In this document: positions 1 to 9,157 of the stretch, piece by piece
How positions within the stretch are numbered: position 1 is the stretch's first letter
Layout: each line of letters opens with the position of its first letter
From: Runella defluvii
GTDB taxonomy: Bacteria; Bacteroidota; Bacteroidia; Cytophagales; Spirosomataceae
Length of the DNA: 64,000 bases
Direction of reading: 5' to 3'
Assembly (NCBI RefSeq): GCF_014195535.1
Contig: NZ_JACIBY010000007.1
Span: 186,001-250,000, forward strand
Program-made: the position numbers and the translations under genes
The notes under the pieces: generated by a model
The model's input: the letters and a program-made list of their open reading frames with translations, nothing else
Databases searched by the model: none
What the model was told of the DNA's origin: nothing

Positions 1-375
1 AAAAACTTTACTTTGACCGATTCTTGGAAACTTGAAACGAGTATCGGTTATGGAAGTCCGTATTACATTTACCGAGCAGTGTCCAATAACTCTAACTCAA
101 CGTTTTTAAAAGGGTTTGTTTTACAAAAAAAGAGCACCAATAATTTTAAAAACCACTACCTCGAAGGCCCCTTCGGAGGGGTAATCCTTCACTTTAGGAA
201 AAAAGCGGGTCTCATGGCTGAGTATGATTCAAAGCACCTCAACATCGGAGGCTACGTTACCTTTTTTAAAAAATGGACGCTACAAGCAGGTCTGCTCAAC
301 GGCGACCAAGTGATGTTTGGAACGTCGCTGAACACCAATCTTTTAAAAGCCCCCACTTTTCTCAAAAAGAAGTAA
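1..375 (+). CDS. YjbH-like exopolysaccharide outer-membrane protein, C-terminal part (5' end outside window)
   Basis: The reading frame is open from base 1, so the true start lies upstream; the first TTG (position 13) is not a convincing start. About 124 residues are visible. They contain the pattern GLMAEYDSKHLNIGG followed by WTLQAGLLNGDQ, which resembles the beta-strand pairs of the YjbH (exopolysaccharide biosynthesis) outer-membrane family. YjbH proteins are usually single chains of about 700 residues; here the protein ends and a second YjbH-like protein starts 3 nt later, suggesting a two-gene split. The downstream glycosyltransferases support a role in polysaccharide secretion or assembly. 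The family call rests on pattern recognition only. Confidence 0.5.
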   Translation, partial: KNFTLTDSWKLETSIGYGSPYYIYRAVSNNSNSTFLKGFVLQKKSTNNFKNHYLEGPFGGVILHFRKKAGLMAEYDSKHLNIGGYVTFFKKWTLQAGLLNGDQVMFGTSLNTNLLKAPTFLKKK

Positions 376-378
376 CCC

Positions 379-1485
379 ATGACCCGACTTTTATGCTTAG
401 GGATGCTGGTATTGGTAGGTTGCCTCAGGGGGTATTCCCAGCAAAAGCCCCTTTCTGTTGCGTTCGAAAATGTGAGCCAACAACAAAACCACTTTTATTA
501 TGAACAGCGTTTGTATCGCAACCCCTTGAAGGGAATGGTAGCGTTAAGTAAAACCCTTGCTACTCCCAACGATTCTATTGCTTACACCCCTCTTTTTCAG
601 GGTATTCCCCTCGCTACCTATCGTTTTTCAGGCATTGGTGACGTCCGACCTATTACAGCCATTGAACAAAAAAAAATCACCAGCAATTATCGCTTTCCTC
701 TCCAAAGAAATTATAAAGTTGACGTTTGGCTTCAACCCGTTTTTCGGGCAAAATTTGGTTACTACAAAAAACCCGTACGTAGCAACACCAGCCTTTTACT
801 TCAAAGTCAGTTGTATCTATTGGCGGGTTTGAGTGTCAATTTTGGTGTTCTTTTTCCCCTTACCAACGACTTGGACAATCGTCCCCACATCATCCGTCCC
901 GCCCCGCTGTTTATTAATCAGTTTTACAAAAGAGACAACCATTTTGTGAGTGCCACGGTTGGCTTATTTCACAACGACCAGTACGGAGTTAACCTTCAGT
1001 ACCGCCAGACCGATTTTAAGAGCGCTTGGTCGTACGGGGTCGAACTTGGCCTAACAGGTATGTATTATTATCCCCGCGGCGGTTTGTACTACGAAAAAAT
1101 GGACAAACTATTGGCGTTAGTGGATGTGGAGTACCGCTTTCAAAAGCTGGATTTACTGCTAAAAGCAACCGCAGGGCAGTTTATGTACGGGGATAAAGGG
1201 ATTCGGTTCGATTTTATTCGGCAGTATTCAAACGTTGAAATTGGGCTTTTTGCCGTTGGCACTCAAAACGGCGCAACGGCAGGATTTAATTTTGCCGTGC
1301 CTATTCCTCCTGGTAAAATTGTCCAAACCAAGAAGTTTCAGTTTCGTACTGGACAGGAGTTTCGTTGGGAATATTTGTACGCAGGAGGTTATCGCATTGG
1401 AGAACGCTACCAAACGGGTTACCAACTCGACCAACGGTTGCGGCAGTATCACCAGTGGTATTTGAACCGTCAGTTTACAAAATGA
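379..1485 (+). CDS. YjbH-like outer-membrane protein, second half
   Basis: A 368-residue protein with an N-terminal signal peptide (MTRLLCLGMLVLVGCLRG, probable cleavage after GYSQ) and a body of alternating aromatic/polar strands typical of an outer-membrane beta-barrel. The C-terminal segment (about residues 275-310: FDFIRQYSNVEIGLFAVG then GFNFAVPIPPGK) resembles the end of the YjbH family. It starts 3 nt after the preceding gene and overlaps the next by 4 nt (ATGA), so it is translationally coupled. With gene 1 it may form one split YjbH-type assembly. The C at position 15 looks like part of the signal peptide, but a lipoprotein cannot be excluded. Confidence 0.5.
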   Translation: MTRLLCLGMLVLVGCLRGYSQQKPLSVAFENVSQQQNHFYYEQRLYRNPLKGMVALSKTLATPNDSIAYTPLFQGIPLATYRFSGIGDVRPITAIEQKKITSNYRFPLQRNYKVDVWLQPVFRAKFGYYKKPVRSNTSLLLQSQLYLLAGLSVNFGVLFPLTNDLDNRPHIIRPAPLFINQFYKRDNHFVSATVGLFHNDQYGVNLQYRQTDFKSAWSYGVELGLTGMYYYPRGGLYYEKMDKLLALVDVEYRFQKLDLLLKATAGQFMYGDKGIRFDFIRQYSNVEIGLFAVGTQNGATAGFNFAVPIPPGKIVQTKKFQFRTGQEFRWEYLYAGGYRIGERYQTGYQLDQRLRQYHQWYLNRQFTK

Positions 1486-2189
1486 AATACCTTCTCTCTT
1501 TTTTACTGCTCTTGGGTGGCAACCAAACTTTGGCGTCGTCCGACGATGAAAAGGGTCCATCGCGTTGGTGGCCGCAAGGGCTGAGTCTCCAAGCTGGTGT
1601 GACGGGGGTAGGGGTACAAGGTGCATGGCGGTTGCCTAAGCGTCCGCAGTGGGTAGTACGCGCAGGAGGTAGCTATTTGGGCTACAAAAAAAAGCATCAA
1701 TTTGATTTGGGAGATAGTTCGATTGTGGAGTTTCGGCCCGATTTTGTCATTGGCTTGGTGCAGGGTTCGGTCAAATGGCAGCCTTTTCGTCGTTCCTCCT
1801 TTTTTCTAACGGCAGGAGCAGGCTACACTTGGCGGCCCGACGTTCGGCTTCAGCTCCAAGCACTGAGTCCCATCGAACTGGGCGGCATTCAAATGAAGCC
1901 CGAAGAATTTGGCACCATCGATTTACGCGTCAGATGGTCTTCGGTGGTGGGCTACGCAGGACTAGGCATGGGGCGTTCGATTCCTAAACGTCGTTGGGGC
2001 TTCGGGTTTGAGCTAGGTTGTTATTATTGGGGCAAACCCAAACTAAGCGCTGATTATGAAGGGTTTTTAGAAACTACTACCCTCGACGAACAACTCCCAA
2101 TGATAGAGCGCAACATGCGAGGGTATCGGTTTTTGCCCAATCTCCAAGTCGTTCTTTCGTATTCGCTCGTTAGAAAAACTCAAAAATAA
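1482..2189 (+). CDS. Hypothetical secreted/outer-membrane protein
   Basis: The start chosen is the ATG at 1482, which overlaps the stop of the previous gene (ATGA) and gives a clean signal peptide (MKYLLSFLLLLGG, cleavage near TLAS). The frame is open further upstream, but that segment lies inside the previous gene. The product is 235 residues, rich in Gly, Trp and Tyr (LSLQAGVTGVGVQGAWRL, FFLTAGAGYTWRPD, GFGFELGCYYWG), consistent with a small 8-12-strand beta-barrel. I recognise no named family. The position between YjbH-like genes and a lipoprotein in the same tightly packed operon suggests an envelope role in polysaccharide export. Confidence 0.6.
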   Translation: MKYLLSFLLLLGGNQTLASSDDEKGPSRWWPQGLSLQAGVTGVGVQGAWRLPKRPQWVVRAGGSYLGYKKKHQFDLGDSSIVEFRPDFVIGLVQGSVKWQPFRRSSFFLTAGAGYTWRPDVRLQLQALSPIELGGIQMKPEEFGTIDLRVRWSSVVGYAGLGMGRSIPKRRWGFGFELGCYYWGKPKLSADYEGFLETTTLDEQLPMIERNMRGYRFLPNLQVVLSYSLVRKTQK

Positions 2190-4954
2190 TGTACCGTATT
2201 TCGGCGTTTTGTTTGCTCTTCCTTTGTTTCCTGTGGGCGTGTAAAAACCCCTTGGATGGTTTTGAGCTGCGGTTCAAAAAGCCATTTCCAGTGGCCTTGG
2301 ATGTGCAGTATTACACCAAAGGCGGACTGGAAGTGCCTACCGATGCTCAAGTACTCATTACGGGGCCTGATGCGGCAAGGGTGATTACGACAGTAGAAAC
2401 CAAGAAGTTTCGATTGACGGGTGATGGCACTTTGTTTTTATCCATTGATTCCTTGGGGCCACGGCCTACCGCGCAAAATCCGTTGCGTTTTACGGTGGTG
2501 GTAAAATCGCAGGGAGAGCTAGAGGCGGTGTTGCCTGTTGAATTAAGGGATGATAAGCAACGATCGGTTACGTTGGTTTTTCAACCCCAAGAGACAATCA
2601 ACACGAAAGTCAACGTTTCCCAACGGTCGAGCAGCAATGCGGGCCGAATCGACTCAGATTGGGTACTCGAAACCCCCGAACTTGTCGGAGCTAATCAATC
2701 AAAAGTCAAAGCTACGGTTTCGCAAGGAAGCATCGTAAAAGATGCGGTGGGAAAAGAAATTGCGGGGACTTTAACGGCCCGATTTCAGGTAGTCGATATT
2801 ACCAAGCCGCATGATAATTTTTTAATCAATCCCATTAGTAACTTTACCATTGCTCGCCCTCTGCTCAAAGATGGCAGCGGAGTAGGTAGTAATCAGCAGT
2901 TTACGCAACTAGCGGGGGCTTTTTTGTTACAAATTTACAATGAGCAGTTTCGTCTTGTCAAATCCTTGAGTAGCCCCATCAACGTTCGGTTTTCGGTTTC
3001 TTCACAGCTTTATCATCCACAAGAACGGCGATTAATCAAGGAGGGGGATGAAATTCCGCTGTATAGCTACGACGCGGCGACAGATACGTGGCAAACGGAG
3101 GCATTTGGGAAAGTGGTAAAAGGGACAGAGGGAAGTTTGGCTTACGAAGCGGAGCTACCTCACTTATCACTCTGGGTAGCAGGGTTTACCAAGCAAAAAT
3201 GCGAAACGGGGCCAAGTTTTAAAATCAAAAGCAGCCTTCCCGCCACCGACGTACAGTATCAGTGTGAAGTACTCGCCGACGGCACCAATACGCGTTTGCA
3301 AGTATTCAAATCGACGATTAATAACGGAGAGGTAATTCGAGTGAATGGTTTGGAGAGTGACCAATACGTGCGCCTTCGAATCACGGATGCGTTGGGCTCA
3401 GCTACGGTTACCTCAGAAATAATCAATGGATGTGGTGGTACCGAACAAGTGTTGGATGTGTCGTCGTTCAAAAAACAGATTATCAAGTGTACGACGGGGC
3501 CAGGTTTTCAACTAAAGAGCAACCTGCCACCAAGCGATTACCGTTATAACTGTGTCGTTGTCAACGCCGAAACCAATGCTACTCTGCAAAGTTTTCAAAC
3601 GACGGCCAACAACGGGGAGGTGATTCGACTCAATGGTTTGGATAGCGACCAGAAAATTCGTTTGAAGCTATCGGACATTGTAAGTAGTGCTGTGGCAATT
3701 TCGGAAGTGGTGGATGCTTGTGCCACCTCCGTACAGCCGTTGGATATTAGTTCGTTTAAACTTCCCCCGCAGCGTTGTACGGCGTCGCCCATTTTTAAGA
3801 TACAAAGTACCTTACCCGCCAGCGACCGTACTTATACCTTTGAAGTAATAAAACCTGATTCCAAAAATCGCTTACAAGTTTTTCAATCGACGGCCAACAA
3901 CGGAGATTTTATTCGTCTGAGCGGATTGTATGATAACACGGGGCCAATTCAGTTACGTATATTTGACATAGTTAGCGCAACTGTTGCCACATCTCCCGTG
4001 GTAGAAGCGTGCAGTAATACCACGTATTTACTGGTTCTCGAAGGGTTTCAAACCCCCGCACCTCGTTGTGCTTCGACCCTGAATTTTAGAATAAAAAGCA
4101 GTTTGCCCAACAGTACGCATCAATACACCTTTGAGGTGATTAATGCCAAGACCAACGGCACGATGCAAAAATTCCAGTCCACGGCCAACAACGGCGACAT
4201 TGTTCGTATCAATGGCTTGTACAGCGACGAAACGGTTCGACTACGGATAACGGATTTGTTTAGTACAGCTACTGTCCAGTCGGTTGGTTTGGCGGCATGT
4301 ACCACCACTACCCAAGAAATAGACCTCACTTCGTTCAAAGCTCCGCCTACCAAGTGTGCTACTCCGCTGACGTTTACGGTGAAAAGTAGCTTGCCAGTTA
4401 GCGATCGGGTGTATGATTGTGAATTGCTTAATGCCACTACAAACGCTATTTTGAAGTCATTTCAATCCAAAATAAGTAGCGGTAGTTCGATAAAAATCAG
4501 CAACTTAGAGTCAGGATCGCAGGTGAAATTGAAAGTTTATGACAATCAAAGCTCGGCCATTGGACTCTCAAGTGCAGTAGATCCTTGTTCGGCCACTGCC
4601 CAAACGATTGACTTGTCGGCGTTTAAAGTGCCTTCCAGTTTACAGTCTGGAGAAGTGCGTATTACGTTACAGTTTCCTTGTAAAGCATTAGATGAACCCA
4701 AACTTCCGACCCGAGAGCTATTTGGAAGATTTCGGGAAACGGGAACGCTGCAATGGAAAAACTTGCCAAGCATGAAATATATATCGGGTCAAACGTCTTT
4801 CAGTATTGTTACCGATTTATTGGTTGTTGGCAAAACTTACGATTTTCAAGTTGGCCCTGCGCCAGGCTACTATTCCTTTAGCGAAAATGCTTACACCCTT
4901 CGAAAAGCCGATTGGGTGATACGGATTGATACGGACGAGTATTGCAAGAAATAG
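2189..4954 (+). CDS. Large lipoprotein with five tandem ~96-residue cysteine-bounded repeats
   Basis: A 921-residue protein whose ATG shares one base with the preceding stop (TAATG). The N-terminus has a lipoprotein signal ending in FLWAC. After about 335 residues of beta-rich sequence come five tandem repeats, each starting with a Cys (residues about 338, 434, 530, 627 and 723; spacing 96-97). Each repeat carries a core like FKIKSSLPATDVQY, then a QS(T/K)xNNGEVIRxNGL block, then a second Cys near its end. About 105 non-repeated residues follow. The repeats look like small Ig/FN3-like beta-sandwiches with one disulfide each. The function is unknown; a surface adhesin or scaffold in the exopolysaccharide operon is plausible. 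Confidence 0.7.
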   Translation: MYRISAFCLLFLCFLWACKNPLDGFELRFKKPFPVALDVQYYTKGGLEVPTDAQVLITGPDAARVITTVETKKFRLTGDGTLFLSIDSLGPRPTAQNPLRFTVVVKSQGELEAVLPVELRDDKQRSVTLVFQPQETINTKVNVSQRSSSNAGRIDSDWVLETPELVGANQSKVKATVSQGSIVKDAVGKEIAGTLTARFQVVDITKPHDNFLINPISNFTIARPLLKDGSGVGSNQQFTQLAGAFLLQIYNEQFRLVKSLSSPINVRFSVSSQLYHPQERRLIKEGDEIPLYSYDAATDTWQTEAFGKVVKGTEGSLAYEAELPHLSLWVAGFTKQKCETGPSFKIKSSLPATDVQYQCEVLADGTNTRLQVFKSTINNGEVIRVNGLESDQYVRLRITDALGSATVTSEIINGCGGTEQVLDVSSFKKQIIKCTTGPGFQLKSNLPPSDYRYNCVVVNAETNATLQSFQTTANNGEVIRLNGLDSDQKIRLKLSDIVSSAVAISEVVDACATSVQPLDISSFKLPPQRCTASPIFKIQSTLPASDRTYTFEVIKPDSKNRLQVFQSTANNGDFIRLSGLYDNTGPIQLRIFDIVSATVATSPVVEACSNTTYLLVLEGFQTPAPRCASTLNFRIKSSLPNSTHQYTFEVINAKTNGTMQKFQSTANNGDIVRINGLYSDETVRLRITDLFSTATVQSVGLAACTTTTQEIDLTSFKAPPTKCATPLTFTVKSSLPVSDRVYDCELLNATTNAILKSFQSKISSGSSIKISNLESGSQVKLKVYDNQSSAIGLSSAVDPCSATAQTIDLSAFKVPSSLQSGEVRITLQFPCKALDEPKLPTRELFGRFRETGTLQWKNLPSMKYISGQTSFSIVTDLLVVGKTYDFQVGPAPGYYSFSENAYTLRKADWVIRIDTDEYCKK

Positions 4955-4975
4955 AAGTTTTAACATTGGAAGACG

Positions 4976-6394
4976 ATGTCAGTATTAAATGTATTATCTC
5001 CCTCACCTGATTTTCGTATCAGGCGCCGAAAAAATCATTTAAGGTTATTAAGTGATTTTATAGTCATAGCTATAGTGTATGTATTTAGTACACTTTGTTG
5101 CCAAAGAGAGTTGAACCAAATAAATACGCTCATTATCATTGGTTTGTTACTTGTTTGGTACTTTTCAAGTAAATTTATTAAAATCTATGACGATTTTAGG
5201 TTTTCATTATTTACGGATGAATTACTAAGCTTACTGCCTAATTTAATTGTTCAACTGGTTGTACTGTCAATTTCATTGTTTTTGCTCGATGATCATTTTC
5301 ACGCAAGAACATTTACGGTAATATATGCGACAACATTAATGGTTACTGTGGGTTTTAAAATGTATTTTACCCGTAGTTTATTATTGTATTGGTACGCACG
5401 AGGTATAAACCAAAAAAAAGTAATAGTTGTAGGGGATTTTTCTTCAGTTCATGAATTTATTGAATTGATTCAAAAGAAGCCCCAATCTGGCTATAAAATT
5501 GCAGGAGCACGCGCCCATGATTTTGTAAAAAATGAAAAATCAACTTTACAAGAAACGTTGAATTTTTTAAAAAATACGCCAATTAATGAAGTAGATGAAC
5601 TGGTTATTGCAATCCAAAAATTTAGCGAAACGTACGTAGCAGGTTTGATTGAATGGGCCGATAAGCAAGGGGTACCTGTTAAGTTTACGCCAGGCTTTTT
5701 TCAGTTAAATGCCTCCCGCTATTCGTTTGAATTATTTGGACAATATCCGTTGGTAACCGTACGGAGTACGCTGTTAGATTTGAATTACTGGCAAGGGGTA
5801 AAACGCGCTTTTGATGCTGTTTTTAGTATATGTTTTTTGTTGTTGATTGCGTCGTGGTTGTTTCCGATACTAGCTTTGGCGATAAAAATTAACTCCAAAG
5901 GGCCCGTGTTTTTTATCCAAGGCCGTTGGGGGCAAAAAGGAAAAATTATCAAAGTGTGGAAGTTCAGGACGATGTATCACGGCGCATCGACCGTAAAAAA
6001 GGAGGGAGGATTTAGCCAAACTACCTCCAATGATCCACGGGTGACGCGCGTCGGTCAGTTTTTACGAAAGACCAATTTGGACGAATTGCCGCAGTTTATC
6101 AATGTCTTTTTGGGGAGTATGTCAGTGGTTGGGCCTCGTCCACATGCCACAAAGCACAGTGAAGAAACCCTACCACTGATTGATAATTACATGATTCGGC
6201 ACCGCGTTAAGCCAGGGATTACGGGTTGGGCGCAGGTCAATGGCTACCGAGGCGAAACCCACGAGATTGGCCTGATGCGCAAACGAGTGGAATACGACAT
6301 TTGGTACATCGAAAACTGGAGCCTTTTGTTAGATATACAGGTAATTTTTAAAACAGTATATAATATGATGAAAGGCGAACCCCAAGCATATTAG
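4976..6394 (+). CDS. Undecaprenyl-phosphate sugar-1-phosphate transferase (WcaJ/PglC superfamily)
   Basis: A 472-residue polyprenyl glycosylphosphotransferase that would start an exopolysaccharide repeat unit by moving a sugar-1-phosphate onto undecaprenyl phosphate at the inner membrane. The first ~150 residues hold four to five membrane segments, residues ~150-260 form a nucleotide/CoA-binding-like domain, and the C-terminal ~200 residues are the bacterial sugar transferase domain. Motifs visible there: KVWKFRTMYHG, the essential-type DELPQ in LRKTNLDELPQFINV, MSVVGPRPHATKH, and KPGITGWAQVNGYRGET. The 5' half is much poorer in G+C than the 3' half, and 99 nt of the 3' half recur at 10122-10220. 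Sugar specificity cannot be read from the sequence. Confidence 0.9.
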   Translation: MSVLNVLSPSPDFRIRRRKNHLRLLSDFIVIAIVYVFSTLCCQRELNQINTLIIIGLLLVWYFSSKFIKIYDDFRFSLFTDELLSLLPNLIVQLVVLSISLFLLDDHFHARTFTVIYATTLMVTVGFKMYFTRSLLLYWYARGINQKKVIVVGDFSSVHEFIELIQKKPQSGYKIAGARAHDFVKNEKSTLQETLNFLKNTPINEVDELVIAIQKFSETYVAGLIEWADKQGVPVKFTPGFFQLNASRYSFELFGQYPLVTVRSTLLDLNYWQGVKRAFDAVFSICFLLLIASWLFPILALAIKINSKGPVFFIQGRWGQKGKIIKVWKFRTMYHGASTVKKEGGFSQTTSNDPRVTRVGQFLRKTNLDELPQFINVFLGSMSVVGPRPHATKHSEETLPLIDNYMIRHRVKPGITGWAQVNGYRGETHEIGLMRKRVEYDIWYIENWSLLLDIQVIFKTVYNMMKGEPQAY

Positions 6395-6420
6395 ATATTA
6401 GGTTATCCACATTGATTACT

Positions 6421-6459
6421 AACCTCTCAAATGTTGTAAGACTTCTGAGAGGTTTTTTA
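6421..6459 (+). terminator. Intrinsic terminator after the sugar transferase gene
   Basis: A 9-bp perfect stem (AACCTCTCA at 6421-6429 with TGAGAGGTT at 6446-6454) is followed by a T-run, 27 nt after the sugar transferase stop. It separates the export/initiation genes from the ArnT-like gene at 6541, which must then have its own promoter or depend on read-through. Confidence 0.7.
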
Positions 6460-6540
6460 TTTTCTGATGCGTTAATTTTTGCAATTTTGCTGACGATTGT
6501 TGGGAGTAATGTAGAGACTGGGTCATCAAAATAAAAACGG

Positions 6541-8181
6541 ATGAGTATTGCAAAAAGTAATAAATGGCACTTATTGGCTGTAATTTTGGCAATACCTGCC
6601 CTTTTTTCACACTTGGGCTATATTCCGTTGGACATGTCAACCGACGAAGCACGGCGGGCGCTGGTGGCTTTGGAAATGGATTTGACGGGAAATTATTTGA
6701 CACCTACCTTAAACGGAGAACTTTACTTTAACAAACCCCCGCTCTATAACTGGCTCATATTGGCCTCGTTTCGGTTATGGGGCGATTACTCATCGTGGAG
6801 CCTTCGATTTCCCATGGCGGTGTCGGTGATTGGGTTTTCGTTCACCATTTTTTACTGGCTACGTCGGTACGTACCTTATCAGATTGCGGCCATGGTGGCG
6901 TTGTTGCAATTGGTCAACGGACGCGTACTTTTTTACGAAACGCTCTATGGTCTCATTGATATTACCTATTCATGGGCGACGTTTACGGCCTTTATGGTGA
7001 TTTATGAGTATGACAAACGCAAAAAATACGGCTTACTGTTTTTGTACTCTTATCTCATTTGCGCTTTGGGGTTTATGATGAAAGGGCTGCCCTCTTTGGT
7101 TTTTCAGGGGATGACGCTGGTGACTTGGCTGGGGTACCAGCGAAAATGGCGGGTGTTGTGGCACCCTGCTCATTTTTTGGGCATAGCGGTTTTTCTCGGG
7201 ATTGTGGGGACGTATTATGCCCTAAGCATTGCGGCGTTTGGTTTCCCACTCCAAAAAGCAATGTATGTCCTGTGGGACGAAAGTGTAAAACGGACAGGTG
7301 TGGCCTTTGGCATAACTGCTACGGTGCTGCACATTCTCACCTTTCCATTTGAATACATTTTTCACTTTTTACCTTTTACGTTATTTATTCTCTTATTTTA
7401 TCCTTCAACTCCCCAAAAATCGTGGTCAACGGTGCTGGCTGCGTTGCGAAGATACACCAGTCCGAAAGACTCTTTTTTACGGTTTTGTGCCATTACTTTT
7501 GTGGCCAATGTGCTCGTTTACTGGGTCTCGCCGCAGGTGTATGCGCGCTACACGTTGATGCTTCAGCCGCTCTTTTTTACGCTAGTGGTGGTGGCTTATT
7601 ACCAACAGGAAGGGCACTGGCAGCGGCGTTGGATTGAAGTTTTTATGGGGGGCGTCATGGGAATCACGGTTTTTGCGGTTTGGATTGCGTTTGGCATTGA
7701 AGCGACCCGAAAACTTCCCTACGTGTGGGGAGCATGCTTGGCAACGAGCGGGGTGGTGGGAGTCATGTGCTGGTGGTATTTTCACCAAAAAGAAGTTCGT
7801 TTGGATATTTTTGTGGTGTTTCTGCTGGTGGCTCGTATTTCCTTTAATTTTTTGTTTGTTCCGCCCCGCGAGGCCAAGCGGCAGCGGTATTTGGAAGACA
7901 ATGTGAAAGCGGCACTGATGACCATGGATGCGGCGGGGAATGCCCTGCCTTTGAAGAGTTATAAAACGACCATTGGTGATGATGGAGCGACGGATGTTAA
8001 TAGTTTTCACATCGAAGCTACGCGGCGGAAAGTCCTTCCCATAAGTTTTAAAAAAGAGAAAGGAGTGTATTACTTGGCTGATTCTAGTAACTTGGCGGGC
8101 GAAAAGTACAAAGAAATCGCCAGGCTGACGCTTTATCCAGAGCGACCTGCCAAAATAGTCCGCTTCGATCAAGCACCTTAA
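6541..8181 (+). CDS. ArnT/PMT-like integral-membrane glycosyltransferase (GT39/GT83 type)
   Basis: A 546-residue polytopic membrane protein. The first periplasmic loop carries the acidic catalytic-type motif of this clan (DMSTDEARRALVALEM, with Asp-Glu at the D-E pair) followed by NKPPLYNW, which matches ArnT/dolichyl-phosphate-mannose protein mannosyltransferases. About ten hydrophobic segments follow, then a soluble C-terminal tail. Family members move a sugar from a polyprenyl-phosphate carrier to lipid A, protein or glycan on the periplasmic face. The next gene, a polyprenyl-phosphate sugar synthase type GT2, overlaps it by one base (TAATG) and would supply that donor. The acceptor and sugar are unknown. 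Confidence 0.85.
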   Translation: MSIAKSNKWHLLAVILAIPALFSHLGYIPLDMSTDEARRALVALEMDLTGNYLTPTLNGELYFNKPPLYNWLILASFRLWGDYSSWSLRFPMAVSVIGFSFTIFYWLRRYVPYQIAAMVALLQLVNGRVLFYETLYGLIDITYSWATFTAFMVIYEYDKRKKYGLLFLYSYLICALGFMMKGLPSLVFQGMTLVTWLGYQRKWRVLWHPAHFLGIAVFLGIVGTYYALSIAAFGFPLQKAMYVLWDESVKRTGVAFGITATVLHILTFPFEYIFHFLPFTLFILLFYPSTPQKSWSTVLAALRRYTSPKDSFLRFCAITFVANVLVYWVSPQVYARYTLMLQPLFFTLVVVAYYQQEGHWQRRWIEVFMGGVMGITVFAVWIAFGIEATRKLPYVWGACLATSGVVGVMCWWYFHQKEVRLDIFVVFLLVARISFNFLFVPPREAKRQRYLEDNVKAALMTMDAAGNALPLKSYKTTIGDDGATDVNSFHIEATRRKVLPISFKKEKGVYYLADSSNLAGEKYKEIARLTLYPERPAKIVRFDQAP

Positions 8182-9155
8182 TGATGACGCATTCGCTTTC
8201 CCACCCAGCTCCACTTGTATCGGTTGTGGTTTGTGTATTTAATGAGGCCGAAAACATTCGCCCGTTGATGATAGAAATAGATGAAGCCCTGCGTGGATGG
8301 TCTTACGAAATCATTTATGTCAACGATGGCTCAACGGATAATACCCTTTGGGAGCTGAAGAATATTGCCCATAAAAGTTTAAAAGTAATTGATTTTCAGC
8401 GTAACTATGGCCAAAGTCAAGCCTTGGCGGCGGGCATAGAGGCGGCATCAGGTGAGTATATCGCTACGTTGGACGGTGATTTGCAAAACGACCCTGCGGA
8501 CATCCCTGCCTTACTCACCGTAGCCCAGCAAGGGGATTATGACATGATTGCCACGGTACGGTTGAAACGAAAAGATAGTTTTGCCACCCGAAAACTGCCC
8601 AGTATCATCGCCAATTGGCTCATCCGACATCTATTGGGAGTACACTGCAAAGATTACGGAAGTACGTTGCGGGTATTTAGGGCATCTTTGGCGAAAAGAC
8701 TGCCCTTGTACGGAGAGTTGCACCGATTTATTCCAGTACTTGCTGCCTTAGAAGGGGCAAAGATGACTGAAGTGGTGGTGAAACATCGTCCACGGATTTC
8801 GGGGACGTCCAAATACAATTTAGGGCGGACAACCAAAGTAATCAGTGATTTGGTTTGGGTATATTTTATGAAAAAATACTTGTTAAAGCCCATTCATTTT
8901 TTTGGAAAAATAGCGATTTGGATGTTTTTAGGGGCATTTTTTGTGTGTTTGTACATGGGTTGCACGCTAGTGGCTCGTCCAGAAGCTAGTTTAGCATCTT
9001 GGCCAATGGCTGCGCTGATTCTTTCCGTTTCAGGGGTGCAATTGGTAGGGATGGGCATCGTAGCTGAGCTAGTAATGCGGTCTCTTTTTGAATCGCAGGG
9101 CAAAAAAACGTACGTCATCCGTCAGATTTATACTTCTCATAACCAACGACAGTAA
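8181..9155 (+). CDS. GT2 glycosyltransferase, polyprenyl-phosphate glycosyltransferase (DPM1/ArnC-like)
   Basis: A 324-residue GT-A enzyme. The nucleotide-binding start is VSVVVCVFNEAENI; NDGSTDNT and the metal-binding ATLDGDLQNDP (DxD) follow, then the GLxxARKxxx-type region ending in a KYNLGRT motif. Two C-terminal membrane helices (around residues 245-265 and 275-300) anchor it. This layout is that of polyprenyl-phosphate mannose/glucose/aminoarabinose synthases. It overlaps the ArnT-like gene by one base, so the pair most likely makes and uses a polyprenyl-phosphate sugar. The following epimerase gene starts 2 nt after its stop. Confidence 0.88.
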   Translation: MMTHSLSHPAPLVSVVVCVFNEAENIRPLMIEIDEALRGWSYEIIYVNDGSTDNTLWELKNIAHKSLKVIDFQRNYGQSQALAAGIEAASGEYIATLDGDLQNDPADIPALLTVAQQGDYDMIATVRLKRKDSFATRKLPSIIANWLIRHLLGVHCKDYGSTLRVFRASLAKRLPLYGELHRFIPVLAALEGAKMTEVVVKHRPRISGTSKYNLGRTTKVISDLVWVYFMKKYLLKPIHFFGKIAIWMFLGAFFVCLYMGCTLVARPEASLASWPMAALILSVSGVQLVGMGIVAELVMRSLFESQGKKTYVIRQIYTSHNQRQ

Positions 9156-9157
9156 GC

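Noticed and set aside
7582-8214. 210-codon open frame on the - strand
   Set aside because: Antisense to the 3' end of the ArnT-like gene; basic, low-complexity shadow.
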